Shown here in pieces: positions 1 through 8,500 of a stretch of DNA of 9,499 nucleotides. Where the stretch lies: positions 1 through 9,499 of the forward strand of contig JAMOPB010000336.1 in NCBI GenBank assembly GCA_027064945.1. The letters are read 5' to 3'. The notes under the pieces were generated by a model that was not told the origin of the DNA, ran no database searches, and worked only from the letters and a program-made list of their open reading frames with translations. Position numbers and translations under genes: made by a program. The first letter of the stretch is position 1, and each line of letters starts with the position of its first letter. Origin of the DNA: Candidatus Cloacimonadota bacterium. Lineage in GTDB: Bacteria; Cloacimonadota; Cloacimonadia; Cloacimonadales; TCS61.

Positions 1-118
1 ACATCTTGATATAGCCTAACTATTTACAATATAGGTTAATAATATCGAACATATGAGTGTAAACTATTTTATCCTAAATGTTACTAGAAAATTTTCTTAA
101 AAAAAGGATTTTTTCTTC

Positions 119-153
119 AAAAAAAAATGACCTCGATGAGATCGAGGCCATTT
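119..153 (-). terminator. Rho-independent terminator of the 172-5061 gene
   Basis: Read on the minus strand, the arms at 125-137 and 141-153 form a 13-bp stem including one G-U wobble. The core is GGCCTCGAT / ATCGAGGTC and the loop is CTC. A run of nine T follows (119-127). It starts about 20 bp past the TAG stop, as expected for an intrinsic terminator. The plus strand has no U-rich tract after the stem, so it acts in the minus direction only. Confidence 0.93.
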
Positions 154-171
154 ATAATTAACGGATTATTT

Positions 172-3100
172 CTATTTCAGAAGCATCATTTTTTTAGTAG
201 AGCTATAGCCCTTAGTGCTCATTCTATAGAAATAAATTCCTGATGATACTTTTTTATTATTATCATCTGTTCCGTTCCATGTTATTTGATAATTAGCAGA
301 TTCCATTTCTTCATCTAACAGAGTTCTAACTACCTGACCTTTAGCATTATAAATTTTTAAGTTTACTTTACCTGGGTTCAAGAGAGAGAAATTAATAGTA
401 GTAGTTGGATTAAATGGATTTGGATAGTTACCTTGTAATTCAGTAGCTAAAACCAAATCATCATCTGCAGAAATCTCATTAATTGTTACAGAGTTTGAAG
501 GTTCAGATTCACCATCCGGATCTTCATATACAGCAGTAATATAATATGTGCAATCTTCAATTGGTTCTGTATCAACATAAATCAATGAGCTATGAGGTGC
601 GTCATTAAGTTGAATATCATTACGATAGATATTATATCCTGCTAAAGAACGTGTATTTCTAGTTTGTGTATAAGAACCAATTTCATAGTTGTTATAAACA
701 GGTAATCCTAACTCAATACCGGTAGAAAGTTCAGAGTATTTTAGCTTACTGGAATTAATAACATTTGTAGATGCTGTTCTTTCGTAATTAATTTCACCAT
801 TATTTTGTCCAATAGCTCTAACTGTGAAGTTAAATGGGAACCCTGCAGGGCCAACGTCTAACCATTCATTTGTTCCGGCAGTATAATCTGCGATACCCCA
901 TTGTGTTCCTTCTTGGAATTCATAAGGAGCACCAACACCATCATCTGTACCGATAGCTGTAAATATACCAGGAGTACAAACACCTACGAAGAAACCATTT
1001 GGAGCTTCAACAGGAGTTTCAAGTGTATAAGTATTCCATTGATCATCAATATTTGGAAGTAATTCTGATTCGTGTAATAATTGGCTATCATCAGGAACAC
1101 CTGCATCATCCAAACCAAAAATTAATATTTTTGCTTCAGCATGAGGAGCATTAGATGTAAGCATCCAAGTAACTTCTTGAATTACAGCATTATAGAAATG
1201 AGCTCCACCTAATACGGCAGCTTCATTATCACCAAAACCTAATTGAGCAGTTGCAGTACCATCATCATAACGGAATTCAGTTGCTGCAGGACCTACCGGT
1301 TCTTCCCAATGTAAGATAACGTTTGGATCAATATATTCATAAGTAAGATTTACAGGAGCCCATAAGATAATATCAAGTTCCACATTCAGTTCAACAGTAT
1401 CATTAGGTATAACTTCAATTGATCCTGTATAATCAATGTAAGAATCTGCATGAACAACTACATCTTGAATACCGGGATCAGCCACTAAAGTATAATATCC
1501 ACTGGCATCAGTTGTAGCTTGAGCTGTACCAACAGATACTAAAGCACCTTCTATGGATTCTCCATTTACGTTAGTCACAACACCTTCAACCATTCCTGTA
1601 GAAACTTCAATTAATTCAGCAACAGCACGGAAGTGTAAATCTTTTCCGTCTAACATTGCCCATTCAGCACCATTCCATGCATATGAATTAGCATAGTTAC
1701 CGGGATCTGTAAGAGTACAATGAACTTTTCCAAATTCACCTTCTTGATTAACTAAGAATCCAATATAGAAGTTTCCTTGAATATTGTTCAATTCATCAGC
1801 AAAAGGTCTAAGATCGATTCTAGTCATTGCTGAAGTATTATCATAAGTTGCTTCCGGAGAAACTACAAATGGTGTAATAATATCTTCACCGGGAAGACCA
1901 TTATTATCTGCCCAAACGTGGAATTCAAAATCATCATTATCTTGTCCGGATTGGTCTGTATAATTTCTAATCAAAGCATAAGCTAAGTTTAATTGATTTC
2001 CAGGAGGATTGATTATTTTTTCTGCTACTCCAGCACCTTCATTGATTACTGTGTAGAAATCTACAACACCATTATCATAGATAAAGTGTGTTCCGGCAAT
2101 ATAAGAGTAAACACCTTTAAGTGCAGTATTGGCTGTTGCTGCAGCATCAATTGCTTGAATTGAATAATCTACTTCAGCACCTGCATCTTGAGCTGGGATA
2201 ACAAATGTATATTCATTACCATCAACACTTGTATATGGAGCACTAATTTCTTCTCCACCATCAACAGTATAGACTACATTTGCTTCTGCAATACCAGAAA
2301 TATCAATTATTGTTGCAGTAAATTCATAATCTTCTTGAGTTCCTTCATAGAAAGCAGGACCAGCATGAGAGATAAATGGTTCAAACAAGTCAGTTTCATA
2401 AGTAGTTAATGTGATATCATCAATCAACATACCAACTGTTTCATAACCGCCATCACTATTAAATCTGAATCTAATAGAAACGGATTCATAGCCAGCACCA
2501 ACAAATCCACCCATTGGGATTGTTTCTTCTTGCCAATCACCGTCTTCTTCATCATACATAGCTAATTGTTCCCAGTTTTCGCCATCTATAGAAACTTCTA
2601 AAGACATAAAGTCAAAACCTGTTTCAATATCAGATTTATACCAGAATGATAACTCAGCTCCAAATACACCTGACAAATCCCAAGGTGTTGCGAGTGTGGC
2701 AGAAATATTCTGATTAGCAGCATAGTTTGCATTTGGACTTTCTGTCATACTATGAGTTGGAGAGTGAGCACCTTCTTCAGTAATACCCCAAGTACTTCCT
2801 TCATCAAATGTCCAGTTATCTGCTCCGGATTCAAAATCATCAAAGAAAGCAATAGTTCCTTCAGATGATTCTAAAACGAAGTTAACAGTAGTTGTTTCTC
2901 CGGCTAAAATCTCAACAGTCTGAGTTTCAGGATTATCATATCCAACAGCTGAACATGAAACATCATAACTTCCAGCAAGCATATTTTCAATGAGGAAATC
3001 ACCATTTTCATCTGTTGTAGCAGAATATCCGCCGGCTGTAATAACAGCACCTTCCACTCCGCTTCCATCAGAAACATTACCTGCAAGATTTCCAAAACTA

Positions 3101-5061
3101 AGATCTACAGTAGCTACATTTGATGGTCCGGATTCACCTGAATTCCATACAGCAGTAGCATAATAAGAATGAGTTCCTGCAGGAACATCAATATCTGTAA
3201 AAGACACATCATAAACTGGAGTAGTATTAATTTGAACATCATCCCTGAAAACATTAAAGCTTAATAGATCTCTATTTTCAGTAATTGGAGCACGTTCATC
3301 AATTTTTACAGAGTTAATTCTTTTTGTAGCTCTAAGTAAATTTGATGAAATCTTATTAGTATTCTTAACATCTTTTCTATAAGAAAGAACTTCAGGACCA
3401 TCTTCTCCTACAATATAAACCATTGTAGCAAAGTCAGCATAAGCATCACCCCATGCGCCGGGAGAACCAACATAACCATGAAGATTTTCAACATCACTAT
3501 CAAATAAACTTGATGGGAAACCACTTTCACCGGTTGGAACAACTGAAACATAGAAATTTTCAGTAACTGTAATTGGAGTATCCAATTCAAGCAATGTATC
3601 ATCCCATTGTGTTAAAGCAGTCATTACATCAGATTCATAAAGTACTGTTGTACCATCTGCACCATAAATTTTAAACATAAAGGTTGTATCATCACCCCAT
3701 GGATAAGCACTATGTTCATAGAATGCATGAGAAATTGCACTAAGCTCCATTGGATAAGAGAATCCAAAATCAGTTACATCAAAATAAACAGATCTTTCAG
3801 GACCAGCCCAAGTTAATGAAGCGGGACCATCATAATATCCGTTCCAGCCATATTGAGTAGGAGCAGTCCAAGCAACTTCCACATTATTTCCAGCTATCTC
3901 AGCTGTTAAATTTACAGGAGGCCATAAATCTTCAGGAATGACATTAAGTGCGAAATCAACTATAGCAAGTTCACCTGCTGTACATACAACATCTGCTTGA
4001 GAAGCCATTTCATAACCGGATAAATATGCTTCCACAGTATAAGTTCCCGGCTCAACCTGAGCTATATATGTACCATCTTCAGCAGGAGATGTTACTACTT
4101 CACCAATAGTTATAATTGTTCCTGTTACATCTCCTAAAGCATCTATTGTTACTGTTCCAGCTACATATGCAGGTTCTTCAAGATGCCATCCAAGATAATC
4201 AAAAGTATTCTGATCATATACTATCCATTCAGAATCATCAGCATTAGTTCCTGCACTTGCAGTCCAATCAGTATTACCGGAAATAATAGCATCTTTTCTT
4301 ACGATAGTATGATTTTTAGTTCCTTCAGTAACGCCTGCAACATCCCAATTAGCATCACTAGTAGGAATACCGATCACATCAATAAGATTCCATTCACCAT
4401 TTGCAAAAACTTCCAATCCTCTTGCATCATTTCCATTAAAATGAACAACACTTGGATATGAAAGAACTTCATCGCATAATCCCAATGGGAAAAGTTCAGG
4501 ATCCAATTGATCAGCAGCAATTACCCAAACATCACCTGGCTCTAAAATTGCACCTTCAGGGAATGTATGTATATATTCCCAGTCATTGCCATTATTTGAT
4601 TGGTTTATTCTGTAATTAACAAGATCAATAACGTCATCAGTTCCATTATAAATTTCTATTGCTTTATTATTTGATGAGCCTTCAATATATTCACTGAAGA
4701 ACACATTTGGAGCTTCGAAAGCACCAACAATGAAACTATATACTGCAGCCGGTGGAGCTGTAGAAGTATAAATTACTACACCTTCTTCATTTGCAATTGT
4801 ATATGAATTCTCTTCTGACCATTGACCTGGTGTATAAGCAACTATAACTTCATCACCATCATTTACCGCAAAAGTATAAGACGCGTCTGTGCCGGTTTCA
4901 ACTGTAATATCATCGAGTACTAAAGTACCGGCAACAGTTACATCAACCATTCCACCATTCCAACCGTCACCATAACTATCGATAAGATTAATTGAAAAAT
5001 CTAGAGCGAAGAGTGACAGACTAAAAATAGTAGCTAAAAATAGGATTAAAACTTTTTTCAT
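172..5061 (-). CDS. Secreted multidomain surface protein with lamin-tail, split Fn3/jelly-roll modules and C-terminal T9SS-type sorting domain
   Basis: 1629 residues, no catalytic motif seen; a surface binding or adhesin role is inferred. Modules in order: signal peptide 1-19 (Lys-Lys, hydrophobic core, cut near Ala19); DSYGDGWNGG module 20-112 (motif 28-37); lamin-tail domain about 117-293 (FSEYIEGSSNNKAIEIYNGT at 122-141); carboxypeptidase-regulatory-like 298-373; Fn3-like domain split into 381-402 and 600-654 around a jelly-roll at about 409-555; carboxypeptidase-regulatory-like 656-730; MAM/cleaved-adhesin-like 737-888 (DDFESG, LSFWYKSD, IDDITL); Ig-like 891-990; jelly-roll about 993-1150; carboxypeptidase-regulatory-like 1155-1230; second split Fn3, 1235-1256 and 1473-1530, around a jelly-roll at 1262-1420; sorting tail 1545-1629, starting NYPNPFNPTTTIN and ending MMLLK. 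The ATG is chosen because AAGGAG lies 5 nt upstream and a signal peptide follows directly. The stop is TAG, with a terminator about 20 bp beyond. Only six Cys, widely spaced, so disulfide cross-linking is unlikely. Reading frame and ends are firm; domain names come from recalled family patterns and the binding partner is unknown. Confidence 0.93.
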   Translation of the reverse strand: MKKVLILFLATIFSLSLFALDFSINLIDSYGDGWNGGMVDVTVAGTLVLDDITVETGTDASYTFAVNDGDEVIVAYTPGQWSEENSYTIANEEGVVIYTSTAPPAAVYSFIVGAFEAPNVFFSEYIEGSSNNKAIEIYNGTDDVIDLVNYRINQSNNGNDWEYIHTFPEGAILEPGDVWVIAADQLDPELFPLGLCDEVLSYPSVVHFNGNDARGLEVFANGEWNLIDVIGIPTSDANWDVAGVTEGTKNHTIVRKDAIISGNTDWTASAGTNADDSEWIVYDQNTFDYLGWHLEEPAYVAGTVTIDALGDVTGTIITIGEVVTSPAEDGTYIAQVEPGTYTVEAYLSGYEMASQADVVCTAGELAIVDFALNVIPEDLWPPVNLTAEIAGNNVEVAWTAPTQYGWNGYYDGPASLTWAGPERSVYFDVTDFGFSYPMELSAISHAFYEHSAYPWGDDTTFMFKIYGADGTTVLYESDVMTALTQWDDTLLELDTPITVTENFYVSVVPTGESGFPSSLFDSDVENLHGYVGSPGAWGDAYADFATMVYIVGEDGPEVLSYRKDVKNTNKISSNLLRATKRINSVKIDERAPITENRDLLSFNVFRDDVQINTTPVYDVSFTDIDVPAGTHSYYATAVWNSGESGPSNVATVDLSFGNLAGNVSDGSGVEGAVITAGGYSATTDENGDFLIENMLAGSYDVSCSAVGYDNPETQTVEILAGETTTVNFVLESSEGTIAFFDDFESGADNWTFDEGSTWGITEEGAHSPTHSMTESPNANYAANQNISATLATPWDLSGVFGAELSFWYKSDIETGFDFMSLEVSIDGENWEQLAMYDEEDGDWQEETIPMGGFVGAGYESVSIRFRFNSDGGYETVGMLIDDITLTTYETDLFEPFISHAGPAFYEGTQEDYEFTATIIDISGIAEANVVYTVDGGEEISAPYTSVDGNEYTFVIPAQDAGAEVDYSIQAIDAAATANTALKGVYSYIAGTHFIYDNGVVDFYTVINEGAGVAEKIINPPGNQLNLAYALIRNYTDQSGQDNDDFEFHVWADNNGLPGEDIITPFVVSPEATYDNTSAMTRIDLRPFADELNNIQGNFYIGFLVNQEGEFGKVHCTLTDPGNYANSYAWNGAEWAMLDGKDLHFRAVAELIEVSTGMVEGVVTNVNGESIEGALVSVGTAQATTDASGYYTLVADPGIQDVVVHADSYIDYTGSIEVIPNDTVELNVELDIILWAPVNLTYEYIDPNVILHWEEPVGPAATEFRYDDGTATAQLGFGDNEAAVLGGAHFYNAVIQEVTWMLTSNAPHAEAKILIFGLDDAGVPDDSQLLHESELLPNIDDQWNTYTLETPVEAPNGFFVGVCTPGIFTAIGTDDGVGAPYEFQEGTQWGIADYTAGTNEWLDVGPAGFPFNFTVRAIGQNNGEINYERTASTNVINSSKLKYSELSTGIELGLPVYNNYEIGSYTQTRNTRSLAGYNIYRNDIQLNDAPHSSLIYVDTEPIEDCTYYITAVYEDPDGESEPSNSVTINEISADDDLVLATELQGNYPNPFNPTTTINFSLLNPGKVNLKIYNAKGQVVRTLLDEEMESANYQITWNGTDDNNKKVSSGIYFYRMSTKGYSSTKKMMLLK
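772..1278 (-). repeat. Shared jelly-roll cassette, copy in the 172-5061 gene
   Basis: This stretch encodes residues 1262-1430 (EFRYDDGTATAQLGFGDNEA to NYERTA). It aligns without gaps to 7133-7639 in the other gene: by hand count about 154 of 169 residues are identical and about 48 of 507 bases differ. It is the jelly-roll module inserted within the second Fn3-like domain, plus the start of the linker after it. Similarity drops sharply upstream and more gradually downstream. Key motifs are RYDDG, IFGLD-x-AGVPDDSQLL, DDQWNTYTLE, NGFFVGVCTPG and GTDDGVG. Confidence 0.92.
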
Positions 5062-5066
5062 AATTT

Positions 5067-5072
5067 CTCCTT
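5067..5072 (-). promoter_or_regulatory. Shine-Dalgarno site AAGGAG of the 172-5061 gene
   Basis: The minus strand reads AAGGAG followed by AAATT and then ATG, a spacing of 5 nt. This near-consensus site fixes the start codon at 5059-5061, immediately before the signal peptide. Confidence 0.85.
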
Positions 5073-5207
5073 AAATTGTTTTTCCTAATTGTTTTTTTTC
5101 TAAAATAAAATAAATAACCTGATTTTGAAATTTTCTAATCACTTTATATATTTCGACATTAACATTAACATTATACATTATTCATTTACTTTCCATTATT
5201 GCTGGCA

Positions 5208-5236
5208 ATTTAAATAACCAACAACCTCAATGTCAA
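5208..5236 (-). promoter_or_regulatory. Possible sigma70-like promoter for the 172-5061 gene
   Basis: On the minus strand a perfect TTGACA (5231-5236) is followed, after 17 bp, by TTAAAT (5208-5213), a 4/6 match to the -10 consensus. This would give a leader of roughly 140 nt. A perfect TATAAT lies nearer the gene (5170-5175), but I see no convincing -35 element 16-18 bp upstream of it. In DNA this AT-rich such matches arise by chance, so this is tentative. Confidence 0.35.
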
Positions 5237-5465
5237 TTTATTTCACATATTTTTATAGATTAATCATTTTATTTTTTTTATTCACATAGTGTTATACAAA
5301 GTAAATATATGTATCTATCTCCAAATTTGTTAAATACAAAATTAATTTTCAGCAATAGTTATTAGTATATTATTCAAATAATTAATTATAGCAAAATGAG
5401 TATAAAATATTAATTCATTGTTTTAGGAAAGATTTAATAAACAAGTTCTCTTTTTTTTATTTAAC

Positions 5466-5492
5466 AAAAAAAAAGCGCTCCCTAAGGAGCGC
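5466..5492 (-). terminator. Rho-independent terminator of the 5516-9469 gene
   Basis: On the minus strand GCGCTCC (5486-5492) pairs perfectly with GGAGCGC (5475-5481), giving a 7-bp GC-rich stem with loop TTAG and then nine T (5466-5474). It lies about 24 bp after the stop codon of the upstream gene. It should end that transcript before the next gene, which argues against a simple two-gene operon. Confidence 0.92.
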
Positions 5493-5515
5493 CAAATAAA
5501 TCTCTTAATAGAAAA

Positions 5516-8500
5516 CTATTTCATTAAGATCATTTTATTGATTGATTTGTAATCGGATGTTTGCATTTTGTAGAAATAAACACCTGAAGCTACAGATCTT
5601 TCACTATTGTCTTTACCATTCCAAACTACTGTATGAGCAGCTGCTTCTTGGTAACCATTTACTAATGTTTTAACAAGCTGTCCTTTAACATTATAAACTT
5701 CAATGTTTACATCGCCGGATTTTGCCAAATCATAATTAATTGTTGTTGTTGGATTAAATGGGTTTGGATAATTACCTTTAAGTTCAGTAACTAAAGGAAT
5801 AATATCATCAGCTCCCTCAATAACGATTTCAATATCTATATCGGAATATTCTGAAGTACCTGTTGTATAAACGGCAGCAACTGAGTAAGTATGCTCACCT
5901 TCAGCTACCTCTTCATCAACATAAGTGGTTTCAGTAAGATCAGAAGCGATTACTTCACCATCACGTTTTACGATATAAGATTCGATTGCGCGGTTAACTC
6001 TAGTAGCATTAGAAATAGCCACATCATCAATTTTCATATAGTACATATCTGTTACTTCGCAGTGTTCCCAGGCGATGTAGGCTTGTTGACCTGCAAAACC
6101 GGATAAATCTACAGTAACTTGATGCCAATCACCTGCAGCCAAAGTTTCTTCATGAACAACGTTTGTGAAATCTGCAGCATTAGTTCCGCTTGTAGAAACT
6201 TTCACATAATAATGCTCAGCTGGCCAAGAATCATCTTGCGCTCTAACCCAGAAGCTAAGTTCTGAAGTAGCACCAAGAGCGATTTGAGGTGTAATCAAAT
6301 AATTATCTGGTGTAAGAGCACCAATATTATTGATATATGAAGCACTCCAAACAGCACCAGCACCTTCATGAGCTTCAACACCATCACCAATAAGTTCCCA
6401 AGAATAAGTATCACCGTCTTCATCAAGGATAGTCCAATCAGCAGGAATTCCGGCTTCGAAATCTTCTGATAAGTCATCTCCACCAGCTGATGGATCTGCC
6501 CAAGTAAGAGTTACAGTAGTACCATCTACTTCTGCATCTAAACCTGCAACAGGACTTAATGTTTCAGCTAATTCAGCTTGGATTGTCATATCATCATCAA
6601 AAGTGATATTATTTTCTACATAAGTATCATGAGCACTTAATGTAATTTCCAAAGTATAAGTTTCAAACCATACATTTTCAATTACAGCAGTACCATCAGC
6701 GCCAACTACAGTTTCATATACATGTTCAGGATCGCCATCTGCAGCTGTGAAAGTAATCATAGCACCTTCAGCTGAAACGCCATCATTTGTTGTAACTTCA
6801 AATGTTACTGTTCCCATTACACCACTTGCAACTTCATTTGAGAAGGCAGCAGGAGCTTCTACACCATTTGTAAATACTGCAACAACAGCATATTCATAAA
6901 CACCACTTGGAACAGAAATAAAATCATCATCTGTATAATTTAATTCTGTTAAACCTTCAGCAAGAGGAGTCCAGATTTCAGGTGTTCCTTCATCATCAGC
7001 TAAAAGACGATATACATCATAAGTTTCAACTATTCTATTTGTAGGAGTATTAGTTTTATAAACAGGAGAACCGGCATCAATGCTTGTACTTAATTTAGAA
7101 TAATTTAATTCAGTAATTTTACGAGAAGTTTGAGCTGTTCTTTCATAACTAATTTCACCATTATTTTGTCCGTATGCTCTTACTGTGAAGTTAAATGGGA
7201 AACCGGCAGGGCCAACGTCTAACCATTCGTTTGTTCCGGCAGTATAATCTGCAATACCCCATTGTGTTCCTTCTTGGAATTCATAAGGTTCGCCAACGCC
7301 ATCATCAGTACCGATAGCAGTAAATATACCAGGAGTACAAACACCTACGAAGAATCCATTTGGAGCTTCTACAGGAGATTCAAGAGTATAAGTGTTCCAT
7401 TGATCATCAACATTAGGAAGCATTCCAGATTCGTATAATAACTGACTATCATCAGGTACACCTGCAGCATCCAAACCAAAAATCAATATTTTTGCTTCAG
7501 CATGAGCAGCATTAGATGTAAGCAACCATGATACTTCACTAATAACAGCGTCGTAGAAATGAGCTCCACCTAAAACAGCAGCTTCATTATCACCAAAACC
7601 TAATTGAGCAGTTGCAATACCATCATCATAACGGAATTCCATTTCAGGAGCGCCTGTAGGTTCTTCCCATGTTACGTCAACTGAAGTATATTCAGCATTA
7701 GGAGTTGCAACAACGTTTGTAGCTGGAGAAACAATTTCTAATACAGTAATATCATCAATTACTAAATCAGTTGTTCCAACTTCTACAGTAGCTGTATAAG
7801 TTTCATATCCTTCAGCATGAACAGTAATATCGTAAGTTTGGCTAGCGTAAACACCAGCAATCTCAAAATGACCATCAGCATCAGTCATAGCTTCATAATC
7901 TTCATATCCTTCTAATTCTACTTCAGCATCTGCAATACCATTTTCAGGATAATCACTTCCAAATACATTACCACTAACCATTACCATTGGAAGAGGTTCC
8001 ATTGTAATATCTGCTGTAGTTGTTTGGTCTTCCACAACTGTAGCTGAAGCAGTTCCATCATAATAACCATGTTTTGAAGCAGTAAGAGATACATCACCTT
8101 CCATTACATATGGGAAAGTATATACACCTTCTGCATTTGTATAAGTCATTGCAGGAGTACCATCAATAGAAACAGCTGCGCCATCTACAGGTGTACCATT
8201 TGAAGTTACTGTACCGGTAATAGATCCCATTCCATCAATAATAAAATAGAAAGCCGCATTAGCATATACACCAGTTACTGTACCATCGGTAGGTGGATTC
8301 GCAGGATCATAATCTACTGTATCAGAATATTTGTAAATTGATCTTGCTGTATTTACTGCATCAGTTGAGCTATAGAAGTTATCAGATGATGAATAATATT
8401 CAGTATCCATTGGACGTTCAACAAGAACTACCAAATTACCACCACTATAAGCATATGGTGTATCAAAAGCAATATGAAGAACACCTTCTCCAATTACAAA

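Larger units (their letters stand above)
5062..5515. other. 454-bp AT-rich intergenic region without a gene
   Basis: The spacer between the two large genes holds the terminator of the upstream gene (5466-5492), a possible promoter (5208-5236) and the Shine-Dalgarno site of the downstream gene (5067-5072). Stop codons are frequent on both strands and I see no small gene with a ribosome-binding site, no RNA gene and no mobile-element ends. The stretch from about 5240 to 5460 is nearly featureless A/T-rich sequence. Confidence 0.8.

Noticed and set aside
1..118. Possible gene or regulatory structure left of the first terminator
   Set aside because: Only AT-rich sequence with frequent stops and weak A/T-only inverted repeats is visible.
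189..195. Seven-base homopolymer near the 3' end of the downstream gene as a phase-variation tract
   Set aside because: It encodes a normal Lys-Lys pair in the conserved sorting tail, and runs this short are common in this AT-rich DNA.
2188..2409. Open frames on the plus strand inside the large genes (also 4183-4461, 5891-6106, 8293-8529, 8474-8740)
   Set aside because: They lie antisense to well-supported coding sequence, give low-complexity Ile/Ser/Asn/Tyr-rich translations without recognisable domains, and have no convincing ribosome-binding sites.
2904..3095. Short minus-strand frames overlapping the large genes (also 3408-3602 and 6295-6483)
   Set aside because: These are shifted-frame readings of the real genes, with Leu/Met/Ile-rich translations and no domain or start signal.
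5337..5344. Bacteroidota-type promoter -7 element (TAATTTTG on the minus strand)
   Set aside because: No TTG element occurs at the expected distance upstream, and such short matches are frequent in AT-rich spacer DNA.
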